Positions 55,545-64,000 of a stretch of 64,000 bases of DNA are shown one piece after another. The stretch is taken from positions 2,404,001-2,468,000 of the forward strand of contig WLWT01000001.1 in assembly GCA_012103455.1 (NCBI GenBank). The letters run 5' to 3'. The position numbers and the translations under genes were made by a program. The notes below the pieces were generated by a model. That model worked only from the letters and a program-made list of their open reading frames with translations. It did not search any database and had not been told where the DNA came from. The stretch comes from Gammaproteobacteria bacterium (lineage in GTDB: Bacteria > Pseudomonadota > Gammaproteobacteria > HK1). The number at the start of each line of letters is the position of its first letter. The first letter of the stretch is position 1.

Positions 55545-56942
55545 GTGATTACCGATCTACTTCTGTCGGTGGTTTTTTTGACCATTATGGCACTTGGAAT
55601 TTCCAAGCCGTCTGTCGCCATGGCGGGCGTCATCTGGGTAGACGTCTTGCGTCCCCAGACCATGTCCTCTAGCTTTTTGGTCGGCAAACCGGTTTCGCTG
55701 ATCGTCGTTTTGGTGCTTTGCGTAAGTTTGCTGCTCGGTTGGAAGCGATGGTCTGCGCCGGTGAAGAAAGCGAATCTGGTGTTGCTTCCCATCTTCATGG
55801 GTTGGATTACCCTCACCACCACGGAAGCGCTCTTTCCTCATTATGCTTGGTGGAAGTACGACATCGCGGTCAAGACGATCTTCATAGCCATACTGGTTTC
55901 ACTCGTACTCAATAGTCGGCATAAGATGGAAACGGCGATCTGGATCTTCGTCATCTCGGTCGGTTTCTTCTGCACCCAGGCCGGGCTTAAGACCTTGATC
56001 GGTGGTGGTGGCTATGGCGTCCATCTACTCAATGCGAGCAGTGGCGGTATTACCGAATCCAGTACCCTATCGGCGGCCGCTATTATGGCCTTGCCATTGA
56101 TTTTTTATCTGATAAAGCACGGGTTGCTGGTAAAAGAATTTCCGCTGCTGCGGCTTGTTCTTTACTGGTTTATCGCTGCTAGTTTATTAACCATGGTCGG
56201 CACCTATGCCCGCACCGGATTGGTGTGTTTGGCGGCGTTTATCGGCTTAAATGCTGTTGCTTCCAAGGACAAGTGGAAATACGTGCTGGGCGGTCTGTGT
56301 GTGGCGGCGGGACTGGCGGCGTTTACCTCCGATGAATGGGCGACTCGAATGAGTACGGTGACTACCGCGACGCAGGAGAATTCCGCTCTAGGGCGGATTG
56401 TCGTTTGGCGCTGGACCATAGATTTCGTCAAGGACAAGCCATTGGGTGGAGGGTTTCAAGCTTATCTAGCCAATCGATACAACTTGGTTGATTACATTCA
56501 AGGCGATGAGTTTCTCGACAGAGTTACGGATCCTAGAGCGTTTCACAGCATTATTTTCGAGGTGTTGGGTGAGCATGGCTATATAGGATTGTTTATCTTC
56601 TGCACCATTTTGTCCTATGGTATGTGGTGTAACTATCTCAGCCAGCGTCAAGGACGCCGCAGTGGTGAGCTATGGCGTGAGGATATGGCGATCGCGCTCG
56701 CTAGAGCGCTTATTGTAATTTGCATTGGCGGATTGTTCATCGCTATCGCGTTTTATCCTATGATCTGGTTCCTCGTCGCCTTCGCTGTAAGTTTGCACAA
56801 CGTGCCGTTCACGGCGGAAACAGGGCAGAGAGAATCCACCAGCGGCGAACCGCTTGCGAGAGAATTAAGGCCAGCGCGTACGAGTATCTATTGGCAGTAC
56901 CGGGGGTTCCCGCCGCCAGCGAAGCCGCCCGATGTTCGCTGA
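55545..56942 (+). CDS. O-antigen-ligase/polymerase-like protein, exosortase A associated (TIGR03097)
   Basis: The 465-residue protein has about 11-12 membrane helices. Its start (LLSVVFLTIMALGISKPSVAMAGVIWVDVLRPQ) is characteristic of the putative O-glycosylation ligase family of XrtA loci. A large loop holds SALGRIVVWRWTIDFVKDKPLGGG, resembling the Wzy_C/O-antigen ligase loop, and the NRY segment follows. It may polymerise EPS repeat units or join glycan to protein. GTG start. The end of the gene is followed by a MITE copy. Confidence 0.9.
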   Translation: MITDLLLSVVFLTIMALGISKPSVAMAGVIWVDVLRPQTMSSSFLVGKPVSLIVVLVLCVSLLLGWKRWSAPVKKANLVLLPIFMGWITLTTTEALFPHYAWWKYDIAVKTIFIAILVSLVLNSRHKMETAIWIFVISVGFFCTQAGLKTLIGGGGYGVHLLNASSGGITESSTLSAAAIMALPLIFYLIKHGLLVKEFPLLRLVLYWFIAASLLTMVGTYARTGLVCLAAFIGLNAVASKDKWKYVLGGLCVAAGLAAFTSDEWATRMSTVTTATQENSALGRIVVWRWTIDFVKDKPLGGGFQAYLANRYNLVDYIQGDEFLDRVTDPRAFHSIIFEVLGEHGYIGLFIFCTILSYGMWCNYLSQRQGRRSGELWREDMAIALARALIVICIGGLFIAIAFYPMIWFLVAFAVSLHNVPFTAETGQRESTSGEPLARELRPARTSIYWQYRGFPPPAKPPDVR

Positions 56943-57078
56943 TTCCGATGACGCAAGCCGTCCAGTACAGCGGCACCGTGCGGGCTGCGTTTGCTCTGGA
57001 GCAGCAATTGCAGGCGCGAGTTGAAAGCAGATGGTGCTTGCCTAGTCATTCACCCATCGCGGCCCCGATGCGGGTGAT

Positions 57079-57218
57079 GGGGACCTTAAAAAAATGCACT
57101 TTTCCGCGATTGCGGCGTCAGTGCCGTGCTCGAATCCTCAGGTATACCTATACACTGCGGTTGTGCGCGCGGTGCTTCCTTGCACTCACGAAACAATGAC
57201 TATTTTTCAGAGGTGCTC
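57079..57218 (-). mobile_element. MITE, copy 1 (about 140 bp, diverged ends)
   Basis: The sequence is the reverse complement of the element at 59967-60106 with scattered differences. Terminal inverted repeats are decayed (GGGGACCTTAAAAAAATGCAC on the left, ATTTTTCAGAGGTGCTC on the right). It carries no gene. It sits between the ligase gene and the IS630 element. Confidence 0.88.
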
Positions 57219-57239
57219 TTTATCAAAGCCATGTTCATC

Positions 57240-58357
57240 TATACCCATCGCCATTGAAAATGCGAATATAGAATACTTACATTAGCTAGCTGATTATGGT
57301 CAAAATAAGCTTATGAACAATCATTTAACACCGAGCGAGCGCGATGAACTCATAAAATCTCATCGTAAAGAGAGAGATGGGCGTATTCGAGACCGAATAA
57401 AAGCTGTTTTAGCTTTTGATGAGGGTTATAGTTATTCAGAAATTTCTAGGATTTTGCTTTTAGATGATGAGACTATTAGACGCCATGTCGATGATTATTT
57501 TTCTAAAGCTAAGCTGAAGCCCGAAAACGGGGGCAGCAAAAGTGATTTAGACGAGAATGAAACAGCAAAGCTCGTTAAACACGTAGAAGGAATGACTTAT
57601 CCTTATGTTAAGGACATTTGCACTTATGTGAAGTTGAATTTTGGTAAGGTTTACAGTGTAAGCGGCATGACAAAATGGCTGCATCGCAATAATTTCTGCC
57701 ATAAGAAGCCTCATGCAGTGCCAGCGAAAGCAAACGCACAGGCGCAAAAAGCGTTTGTCAAAGACTATGAACATCTTTCGAAAGACCCTAAAAAACAAGG
57801 GTTTAATCTATTTCTCGGACAGTTTTCATCCGCAGTATCAAACGCGGTTGGCCTGTGGATGGATTTTAAGAGGCACTCGAAAAAGTATTGCCACAACGGC
57901 TCGTCAAACACGATTGAATTTCATTGGTGCTGTATCTTTGGATGGTCACAAAATAATCCACACTGAAGTTGAGCGAGTGAATGCGCAAACCATTAAATCT
58001 TTTCTAAAATCTCTACGCAAACGGCATGCACCAGAGAAAGAAATTCATGTAATTTGGGATAATGCGGCTTATCATAAGAGCAAAGACGTTCAGTCTTATG
58101 CCAAGGACTCAAACATTAAATTACACTATTTGCCGCCCTATTCACCGAATTTAAATCCAATTGAGCGACTTTGGAAAATGATGCATGAAGCGGTTACTTA
58201 TAATCGGTACTATGAGAAGTTTATAGATTTTCGGGAAGCATCTTTGAATTTTTTCAAGCGCATTGGAAGACGAAAGATTTTATTGAGAAAAAGAATCACT
58301 GATAGGTTTCACATTATTAATGCACCGATGTTCGCATCTTGAAGTGTGATGGGTATA
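57240..58357 (+). mobile_element. IS630-family insertion sequence
   Basis: The element is bounded by imperfect inverted repeats: TATACCCATC plus a partly matching stretch to about 57269 on the left, and the reverse complement ending GATGGGTATA on the right (about 58328-58357). The ends lie at TA dinucleotides, the target of the IS630/Tc1 group. It is much AT-richer than its surroundings and separates the ligase gene from the flippase gene. Confidence 0.85.
57313..58342 (+). pseudogene. IS630 transposase split by a frameshift
   Basis: The first frame (57313-57966) has the helix-turn-helix part (YSYSEISRILLLDDETIRRHVDDY) and a winged-helix region (YPYVKDICTYVKLNFGKVYSV). The second frame (to 58342) has the DDE part: LIYFSDSFHPQYQTRLACGWIL (first Asp), VIWDNAAYHKSKD (second Asp) and YLPPYSPNLNPIERLWKMMH (Glu). 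The change of frame occurs around the A6 run at 57790-57795 (CCTAAAAAACAAGG) and requires a +1 shift. Some IS630 elements use programmed shifting, so this could be either a mutation or regulation by slippage. Confidence 0.88.
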
Positions 58358-58492
58358 TGTGAAGAACTACCGCGAACGGACACGGTGAGCGCATACGTTC
58401 GAAGCGCCCGGCACTCCAAGTGCATGAACCCATCGAGTGCTAGCACAGGACGTGCGGATACTGCGCGCGGTTTGCTTCACTGATAGTTCCCC

Positions 58493-59956
58493 ATGTCCAG
58501 GTTGCGCCGCGCCCTTAAGTTTACCTTCGCTCAGGAGTACGGTTCGCAACTGCTACAGTTCGTCTCTGTAGTGATTCTTTCGCGGCTTTTGACGCCAGCA
58601 GAAATCGGTACTTTCTCTGTGGCGGCAGCGGTGCTGTTCTTGGCATCGGCGTTGCGCACCTACGGTGTCGCCCAGTACATAGTGCGAGAGAGGGAACTCA
58701 CCGGCGAGAAGATACGGCAAGCAACGGCGGTGGTGTTCCTAATGGCCTGGGGGTTGGGGACTCTTATCGTTGTGTTGGCTCCCCTGTTCGCCGACTTCTA
58801 CGGTGAGCCCGGTTTGCAACGCATTTTTTGGTTGACGGCGTTCGGATTCGTTCTGACCCCTTTCATTGCCGTCCCTTACGCCTGCTTACAACGTGAGATG
58901 CAGTTCGATAAGACCATCAGGGTGCGCTACTGCGCTGCGTTGACCCAGGTAGTCGTGTCCATCGGTCTCGCGTATGACGGCTATGGCTATATGAGCCTTG
59001 CTTGGGGGGTAACGGTGGGTGCCTGCACGGAGTGTATTGTAGTCAATATTTATAGGCCCTCTTACGCGCCGTGGTGGCCGACGTTTGCCGGCTGCCGCCG
59101 CATCTTCGCTTTCGGAACCTACACCGGGTTGACCAACGTGCTCGAAAGGTTTAGCGAGGGCGTTCCCGACTTGGTGTTGGGCCGGGTGACGGGTATGGCC
59201 GATGTCGGCGTGTTCTCCAGGGGGTTTGGCGTAGTGATGTTGTTTACCCGGGTTGTGACTCTTGCGGTAAAGCCGGTGATATTGCCGCATTTTTCCAGGG
59301 CGCATCAGGCGGGCGAGGGGCTTAGTGAAATTTATCTGCGCGCCGTGCAGTATCAGACCGCGCTGGCCTGGCCTTTTTTTGCCTGCTTTGCTGTTTGTAC
59401 ATTGCCTATTGTTCGCATCCTTTACGGCGATCAATGGGATAGCTCCGTGATACTGGCGCAAGTTTTAGTTGTCTTCGGTTTGGCTCAAGCGGTTTATTGT
59501 TATAGCAATGAGGCCTTGGTGGCGGTGGGTTGGGTGAAACCATTGCTGGCGACAGAAACATCCATGTTTTTTCTGCGCATGTTGTGCGTATTCATCGGCG
59601 CGGTGAGCGGTGGCACCCTTGGCGCCGCTAGCGGTTTGGCCGTTGCCGCCGCCATTGAGGGTACTGTGCGAAGCTGCGTGGTAGCGAATGCTCTGGGGTT
59701 CGATGTGCTGCGTTGGTTGCGTTTCGTCTGGGCCAGTGGCGCCGTGGCGCTGACCGTCGCGGTGGTCTCCAAGAGCACCTCGCAACTGGCGCTCCGGTAT
59801 GCTCCGGACAATATGTGGGTGCAGGCGGTTTTTGTGGCGGGGAGTGGGGCCATGACTTGGTTTGCGGCTCTGTTCGTATTCCGCCATCCGCTGTATGCGG
59901 AGGTGGTGGCCGCGATGGCACATATTCGCCGCACTGCCCTGGGCCAAAGTGGATAA
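58493..59956 (+). CDS. Oligosaccharide/EPS flippase (Wzx-like, MOP superfamily)
   Basis: This 487-residue membrane protein has 12-14 predicted helices and resembles Wzx-type exporters that flip lipid-linked repeat units across the inner membrane. The start, YGSQLLQFVSVVILSRLLTPAEIGTFSVA, is typical, as are MQFDKTIRVRY and FSRGFGVVMLFTRVVTLAVKPVILPHFSR. It fits the EPS role of the locus. IS630 precedes it and a MITE follows 10 bases after the stop. Confidence 0.9.
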   Translation: MSRLRRALKFTFAQEYGSQLLQFVSVVILSRLLTPAEIGTFSVAAAVLFLASALRTYGVAQYIVRERELTGEKIRQATAVVFLMAWGLGTLIVVLAPLFADFYGEPGLQRIFWLTAFGFVLTPFIAVPYACLQREMQFDKTIRVRYCAALTQVVVSIGLAYDGYGYMSLAWGVTVGACTECIVVNIYRPSYAPWWPTFAGCRRIFAFGTYTGLTNVLERFSEGVPDLVLGRVTGMADVGVFSRGFGVVMLFTRVVTLAVKPVILPHFSRAHQAGEGLSEIYLRAVQYQTALAWPFFACFAVCTLPIVRILYGDQWDSSVILAQVLVVFGLAQAVYCYSNEALVAVGWVKPLLATETSMFFLRMLCVFIGAVSGGTLGAASGLAVAAAIEGTVRSCVVANALGFDVLRWLRFVWASGAVALTVAVVSKSTSQLALRYAPDNMWVQAVFVAGSGAMTWFAALFVFRHPLYAEVVAAMAHIRRTALGQSG

Positions 59957-59966
59957 GTGGGCTAAA

Positions 59967-60106
59967 GGGCACCTCTAAAAATAGTCATTGTTTCGTGAGT
60001 GCAAGGAAGCACCGCGCGCAGAACCGCAGTGTATAGGTGATACCTGAGGATTCGAGCACGGAGATGACGCCGCAATCGCGGAAAAAGTGCATTTTTAGAG
60101 GTGCCC
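59967..60106 (+). mobile_element. MITE, copy 2 (140 bp, intact inverted repeats)
   Basis: GGGCACCTCTAAAAAT at the left end is the exact inverted match of ATTTTTAGAGGTGCCC at the right end. TAAA occurs on both sides (59963-59966 and 60107-60110) and is the probable target duplication. The 108-base centre is noncoding. The ends suggest mobilisation by an IS5-type transposase encoded elsewhere; that is inference. Confidence 0.92.
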
Positions 60107-60276
60107 TAAAGCGGATAAGTACGGTACACCAGATGCGAAACAGGCGGTTTGTTACGGGTAGCTGAGCGTGGGATAAATTAGGACAAAGCCATAGTTGAGT
60201 TGCTCAGGTTTGGGTCGATGCCCATGCGGCGCATATTAGATAGACCTGGGGATAACCGCGGGAGGCGGGAGAGATA

Positions 60277-61569
60277 ATGGTGAACAGCGAACCGAGCACA
60301 TCGCGTGAACCCCAAGTGCTGTTTGTCTCGCAGCAATGCCCTTGGCCGAAGAACTCCGGCGGCAATATCCGCACGTATTTTATCGCCCGCTACCTCGCTC
60401 AGGTGGCTGCAGTCACTCTATTGACGACGGCACCTAGAGAGGGTGGGGCGCAAGCCGAGGCGGAGCTTGAGAAATTCTGTGCAAAAGTTGAGTTCGTGAA
60501 CGATGAGAAGGGAAATTCTGCGCTGGCCAATGCCGCCACTTTAGCCAAGAGCTTCCTGCGCCGGCGGCCTGCTTTCATCGAGCACAATTTAATGCGGGGC
60601 TTGAACCGGGCAGTGCAACGCTGTTTGGCCACCGAGCGCTACGACGCTTTGCATGTCAATCAAGTGGATACGTTTTTGTATTTTGCCGATCTGCATCTTA
60701 CCGGTGGAACGGCTGATGAGAAAAAGGTGTCGATCGTGCTAGATACCCATAATATCCATGCCGAGTACTACCGGCGCCGGGCGCGGGCCGCCAGTAATCC
60801 GGTTACACGGGCGCTATTCGCCCGGGATGGAAGGTTGTTAGCGGATTTTGAGTTAAACGCTTTTAGGTCGTCCGATAAAGTCATCGTCTGTTCGCCGGAT
60901 GAGCAACAGGCGGTCCAAGCCATGGATGACACCTTGGCCAAGGATGAATCGGTGAATGTGGTGGTGGTTCCGAACGGGGTGGACTGTGAAGAGTACTACC
61001 CGAGCCCGGATGATCCTTTCGATAGACCGCATGAGCTAGTATTCATGGGCGATATGGCATACGCGCCCAACTCCGAGGGGGTGGCGGGATTTATCCGTAA
61101 TGTGCTTCCCCGAGTGCGCCAGCACTACCCGGATACGCACTTCACGGTTATTGGTAAAGCACCTCCATCTGCACTATTGAAGTTGGTGGAGAGGCGCAGT
61201 GACGTGACCGTTACCGGGTTCGTGGATGAGATGATGCCGTATATGCACCGCGCCAAAGTGTTTGTCATACCACTGCAATACGGGGCTGGAACCAGGCTGA
61301 AGGTGCCGCAGGCGTTCGCGTGCGGCATACCGACGGTGTCTACCACCATAGGGGCTGAGGGAATCGACTACACCGTTGGGTCGGACATTCTCATCGCAGA
61401 TAGCGATGAGGCGATGGCCGATGCTATCTGTACTTTATTCGCGGATCGTGAACTCTACAGGACCTTGCGCACCCGCGGCCGCGAGACGGCACTTAGCAAA
61501 TATGATTGGCGGGTGATCGGCCAACTCGTGGTTGAACAGTATATCGAGTTGCTTGGTTTGAAGCGGTGA
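60277..61569 (+). CDS. XrtA-system glycosyltransferase (GT4-type, TIGR03087-like)
   Basis: The 430-residue enzyme adds a sugar to the EPS precursor. The first Rossmann domain begins with VLFVSQQCPWPKNSGGNIRTYF, the hallmark of TIGR03087; DTHNIHAEYYRRRAR follows. The GT4 domain shows VVVPNGVDCEEYYP, LVFMGDMAYAPNSEGV and FVIPLQYGAGTRLKVPQAFACGIPTVST with the conserved donor-site residues. A GGGAGGCGGGAGAG Shine-Dalgarno region precedes the ATG. In canonical loci the exosortase gene comes next; here the next sequence is a sulfotransferase remnant. Confidence 0.93.
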   Translation: MVNSEPSTSREPQVLFVSQQCPWPKNSGGNIRTYFIARYLAQVAAVTLLTTAPREGGAQAEAELEKFCAKVEFVNDEKGNSALANAATLAKSFLRRRPAFIEHNLMRGLNRAVQRCLATERYDALHVNQVDTFLYFADLHLTGGTADEKKVSIVLDTHNIHAEYYRRRARAASNPVTRALFARDGRLLADFELNAFRSSDKVIVCSPDEQQAVQAMDDTLAKDESVNVVVVPNGVDCEEYYPSPDDPFDRPHELVFMGDMAYAPNSEGVAGFIRNVLPRVRQHYPDTHFTVIGKAPPSALLKLVERRSDVTVTGFVDEMMPYMHRAKVFVIPLQYGAGTRLKVPQAFACGIPTVSTTIGAEGIDYTVGSDILIADSDEAMADAICTLFADRELYRTLRTRGRETALSKYDWRVIGQLVVEQYIELLGLKR

Positions 61570-61597
61570 GCGTGGTCAATCGGCAAAGGGTTCTTAC

Positions 61598-61890
61598 TTA
61601 GAAAGCGTATTTTGAAGCCATCCACAGTGTTGATGCGGAAGCAGGTGTGGGACGAGGTTCGCGAGGCCGTGAAGCTTCCAAAAAAGCGGCGCTGAAGATA
61701 CCTGGATTCTGCTGCATGTGACGGGTTTCATAACCGTGCGCTTCAAGGGCGTTAGCCGCCATCATCTCGAAGCGTTTTATCTGTGCTTGGGACATCCGGG
61801 TTTTCCACTTATTGTAGTTGCCCCGCGAAAGTTCGGTGCCGTCAGCGGCGAGCTTGTCCTCATCGAAGGGGACAGCTAGCCAGCGAAACG
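61598..61890 (-). pseudogene. Sulfotransferase-like 3' fragment
   Basis: On the minus strand a frame reads RWLAVPFDEDKLAADGTELS, then RGNYNKWKTRMSQAQIKRFE, then ANALEAHGYE. This resembles the C-terminal end of bacterial sulfotransferases common in EPS loci (LSRGNYxKWK, MSxxQIxxFE, LExxGY). The 5'-PSB PAPS-binding region and most of the protein are missing. The open frame begins right at the MITE end at 61891. The assignment is by pattern only. Confidence 0.5.
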
Positions 61891-61910
61891 GTGCATTTTT
61901 AGAGGTGCCC
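61891..61910 (+). mobile_element. MITE terminus, solitary 20-bp end
   Basis: GTGCATTTTTAGAGGTGCCC equals the last 20 bases of MITE copy 2. No other part of the element is present, so this is a one-ended remnant. It sits exactly between the sulfotransferase fragment and the FemAB-type gene. Confidence 0.9.
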
Positions 61911-62992
61911 TAAGGAAGGTTGCGCACTATAAGCGGGCCGGCGATGCGGCTCACCCATACCGGTAAGCGTTGCCAGAGGGCTATAGCGAGAGCGTATTTA
62001 GGATTGTTTGGATTAAGTCCCGGCAGTTCGCTGCCATCCCGCAGCCAGTAGTGCCAGTACAACTGGCGTGGTTGCGCACCCCACTGCTGTTTGAATTTGT
62101 GCGCTCCGCTATCGGGGGTCGTGCGGCCGAAGTCGAACAGTTCACAGTCCAACTCTATGGCCAGTTTGAGCACTTCCCAGTAGAGCATCATGTTGACGCT
62201 TAAGTGATTGTAGGCGCGCAGGCTGGACGCCCAAGGTATCTCCATGCGCGTTCCGGTGCGTAACAAAAACGCACCGGCCACCGGGCGGCGCCCCACGCGT
62301 ACGATCACGATGTGGATGTTCTCGGCAAAGGTCTGGGCAATGGAGGCAAAAAAAGCACGGGAATAAACCGGCGTGCCTAGATCGCGCATATTCACGGCAA
62401 ACACCGTGTAGAAATCGCGCAGCAATTCGCCACCGCCCACATAGGCGATGGCACCACTGCGCAACGGACGTTTTATCTGCGCTCTGAGCTTGGTGCGGAG
62501 CTGGTGGTTCAACTGCTCGGAGGATTCAGGCAGAGCCAGTTGCATGACGATTTTGTCGGTTCTGCACGGCCACTGTACCGGTTGCGGTATCACATCGCGG
62601 CTCTCCAGGTGGGAGCAACCCAGCCGTTGCGCATGGAGGGCGCCTTCCACGAGCAGTGCTGCCGCTACGCTCGCGTTGTCCGCCAGTACGCCGCCAAAGT
62701 TGACGTAGGGCATGGATACCAGGTAATCCCCGAACAGGCGGCTTCTTTGGCGCACCATCGGCAAGATGCCGGCGATACCCTGGCCGAACCGGCGTGCGAG
62801 CAAGAAATAACACTCGTGGCCAAAGAGTTCTTCTATCAATCGTTTCCAAGCGCTTTGGTGATAGAGCGTACCGTGCGGGTGGGAGGCAGTGAATGCGTCC
62901 CATTCGGCGAAGTCTTGCGGGGAGGCGGTGGCGAATACGAGTCCTCGCTGGCCCGTGTATGAATCATGGTCGATCAAAACAGGTTGATCCAT
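61910..62992 (-). CDS. FemAB-like GNAT protein, XrtA/PEP-CTERM associated (TIGR03019)
   Basis: The ~360-residue protein has the double GNAT fold of FemAB aminoacyl transferases (TIGR03019 type in XrtA loci). Recognisable stretches are FTASHPHGTLYHQSAWKRLI, YVNFGGVLAD, LESRDVIPQPVQWPC, KLRAQIKRPLRSG and LDCELFDFGRTTPDSGAHKFKQQWG. The ATG at 62992 (MDQPVLIDHD) was chosen; an upstream in-frame start at 63046 adds 18 residues. The TAG stop is formed by the C of the MITE end plus the following TA, so the original C-terminus may be altered. It is inverted relative to the rest of the EPS block. Confidence 0.9.
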   Translation of the reverse strand: MDQPVLIDHDSYTGQRGLVFATASPQDFAEWDAFTASHPHGTLYHQSAWKRLIEELFGHECYFLLARRFGQGIAGILPMVRQRSRLFGDYLVSMPYVNFGGVLADNASVAAALLVEGALHAQRLGCSHLESRDVIPQPVQWPCRTDKIVMQLALPESSEQLNHQLRTKLRAQIKRPLRSGAIAYVGGGELLRDFYTVFAVNMRDLGTPVYSRAFFASIAQTFAENIHIVIVRVGRRPVAGAFLLRTGTRMEIPWASSLRAYNHLSVNMMLYWEVLKLAIELDCELFDFGRTTPDSGAHKFKQQWGAQPRQLYWHYWLRDGSELPGLNPNNPKYALAIALWQRLPVWVSRIAGPLIVRNLP

Positions 62993-63046
62993 TGTCCCGC
63001 AGGCTATGCATGTGGCTGAGCGCGCAGGTGGAGAGTGGCAATTCAC

Positions 63047-63312
63047 CGCATTATACGCGGCGCGTGCTGCCGCAATGTGATCATCGCGGCCGCTTTGCCG
63101 GCTATATCACAGCCGCTTCTGCCCGCGTGTGGCTATCCAAGCTATGATTGCCGATGCCTGCGATTGTCAGCGCCTAGGATTATCAACGGCAAGGATTATC
63201 AACGCCTATGACTATCAAGGCGCGGGCGCGTACAATGCGGGGCCGGTACGCGGTGGCGTGCCGTTGGTCCCTGCCGTCCGTGTAAACCGGCGGTGCCTGC
63301 GAGAGTTTGTTC
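63047..63312. other. Region upstream of carA with short direct repeats
   Basis: The region has no recognised gene. At about 63172-63222 three imperfect 16-18-base units share the word (G)A(T/C)TATCAA (AGGATTATCAACGG, AGGATTATCAACGC, TGACTATCAAGGC). They could be a regulatory array for carA or slippage repeats. A GAGAG stretch lies about 10 bases before the carA ATG. Confidence 0.4.
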
Positions 63313-64000
63313 ATGCTTCACGATGTCAAGCTTGTGCTGGAAGACGGCACGGAGCTGCTCGGCCACGGGTTCGGTGCTAGCGCTCCCGTGTGCGGAGAGG
63401 TGGTCTTCAATACCGCGATGTGCGGCTACTTGGAAACGCTCACCGATCCCTCCTATAGGGGGCAGATCTTGGTTATGACCTACCCTTTGGTAGGAAATTA
63501 CGGCGTGCCGCCGGAGCGGCCCTCCGGCACCCTGGAGCGCCCCTATGAATCCGGTGAAATACAGGTTCAGGGCCTGGTCGTGCAAAACTATATGTCCGAC
63601 TATTCCCATCACGCCGCCACCCGCTCGCTGTCCGATTGGATGATGGGGCAGGGGATCCCTGGCGTTACCGGGATCGATACGCGGGCGCTGACGCGAAGGC
63701 TGCGTGAGCATGGCACGATGCGCGGCTGGCTGTTCGACGGGCGTTGGAACTTGGCACGGGCGAAGCGTGAGGCGGCCGGTGTCGATATGCGCGAGGAGGT
63801 GTTTCAACTCGTGACGCCCGATGAAGTGTCGCGCTTTGCGGGTGGTGATCTCGACGTACTGCTCATCGACGTAGGTGCCAAGGACAACATCGTGCGCTCC
63901 TTGCAGGCCCGTGGTGCCGGGGTCATTCGAGCACCTTGGCACGCGGCGCTGCCAAAGTTGGCCGAGGAAGTCGATGGTATTCTGATCGCCAACGGCCCCG
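63313..64000 (+). CDS. carA: Carbamoyl-phosphate synthase small subunit (5' part, cut by window end)
   Basis: The first 229 codons of carA are present. CarA is the glutamine amidohydrolase subunit that feeds ammonia to CarB for arginine and pyrimidine synthesis. Family landmarks are LVLEDGTELLGHGFGA, GEVVFNTAMCGYLETLTDPSY, ILVMTYPLVGNYGV, GIPGVTGIDTRALTRRLREHG and the start of the amidotransferase domain (LLIDVGAKDNIVRSL). The catalytic Cys would lie beyond the window edge. The frame is open to base 64000. Confidence 0.95.
   Translation, partial: MLHDVKLVLEDGTELLGHGFGASAPVCGEVVFNTAMCGYLETLTDPSYRGQILVMTYPLVGNYGVPPERPSGTLERPYESGEIQVQGLVVQNYMSDYSHHAATRSLSDWMMGQGIPGVTGIDTRALTRRLREHGTMRGWLFDGRWNLARAKREAAGVDMREEVFQLVTPDEVSRFAGGDLDVLLIDVGAKDNIVRSLQARGAGVIRAPWHAALPKLAEEVDGILIANGP

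Noticed and set aside
56943..57078. Plus-strand 159-codon frame covering the end of the ligase gene and the MITE
   Set aside because: It runs antisense-like through the MITE and overlaps the ligase in another frame; no conserved motif.
1..64000. tRNA, rRNA or riboswitch genes
   Set aside because: No cloverleaf, rRNA or known riboswitch core was recognised by eye in the gaps between genes; a covariance-model search was not possible.

Overview
The window reads as a chromosome segment of a gammaproteobacterium. The supporting gene sets are mnmA followed by hflD, rng followed by yhdP, an amiB with AMIN and LysM domains, relA and carA. A complete-looking XrtA (exosortase A/PEP-CTERM) type extracellular polysaccharide locus is present apart from the exosortase. 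The core is GC-rich with densely packed operons, but it is scarred by insertion sequences, partial duplications, truncated genes and frameshifts. I could not identify the genus.

Region 1 (1-13989) is an insecticidal-toxin-complex (Tc/ABC toxin) island. It holds a tandem GH18 chitinase whose 5' end was cut off, a 2384-residue natural TcB-TcC fusion with its own C-terminal toxin tip, and a frameshifted partial copy of the TcB-TcC middle. It is bounded by two copies of the same IS91-family transposase sequence in the same orientation (1-404 is identical to 13178-13581) and also carries an IS30-family remnant. No TcA gene is visible.

Region 2 (14000-19000) is a decayed housekeeping segment: a 5'-truncated nnrD, an intact amiB, an hflD pseudogene with two frameshifts, and mnmA. 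tsaE and mutL, often found beside amiB, are not there.

Region 3 (19000-31230) has asmA and the convergent pair yhdP and rng. A roughly 1.2 kb piece spanning the asmA 3' end and yhdP 3' end is present twice. Between the copies lies about 3 kb of unrelated sequence (an AsmA-like 5' fragment, an M48 lipoprotein protease, an HlyD-type membrane fusion protein and a T1SS ABC transporter 3' fragment) plus a 66-bp IS91 scrap. The arrangement is what a single-crossover (Campbell-type) integration would leave.

Region 4 (31340-39108) is relA followed at once by an eight-gene Mrp-type cation/proton antiporter operon. In it the large MrpA subunit is split into a NuoL-like protein and a separate MbhD/MbhE-like protein.

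Region 5 (39190-62992) is the XrtA-type EPS locus: prsT and a Sel1 protein on the minus strand, then a TIGR03013-type sugar transferase, prsK/prsR, an outer-membrane export protein, chain-length determinant, tyrosine autokinase, outer-membrane protein, AAA ATPase, polysaccharide deacetylase, O-antigen-ligase-like protein, flippase, glycosyltransferase and an inverted FemAB-like gene. The exosortase is not present. A 140-bp MITE family and an IS630 element have broken up the distal half. The window ends inside carA (63313 onward).
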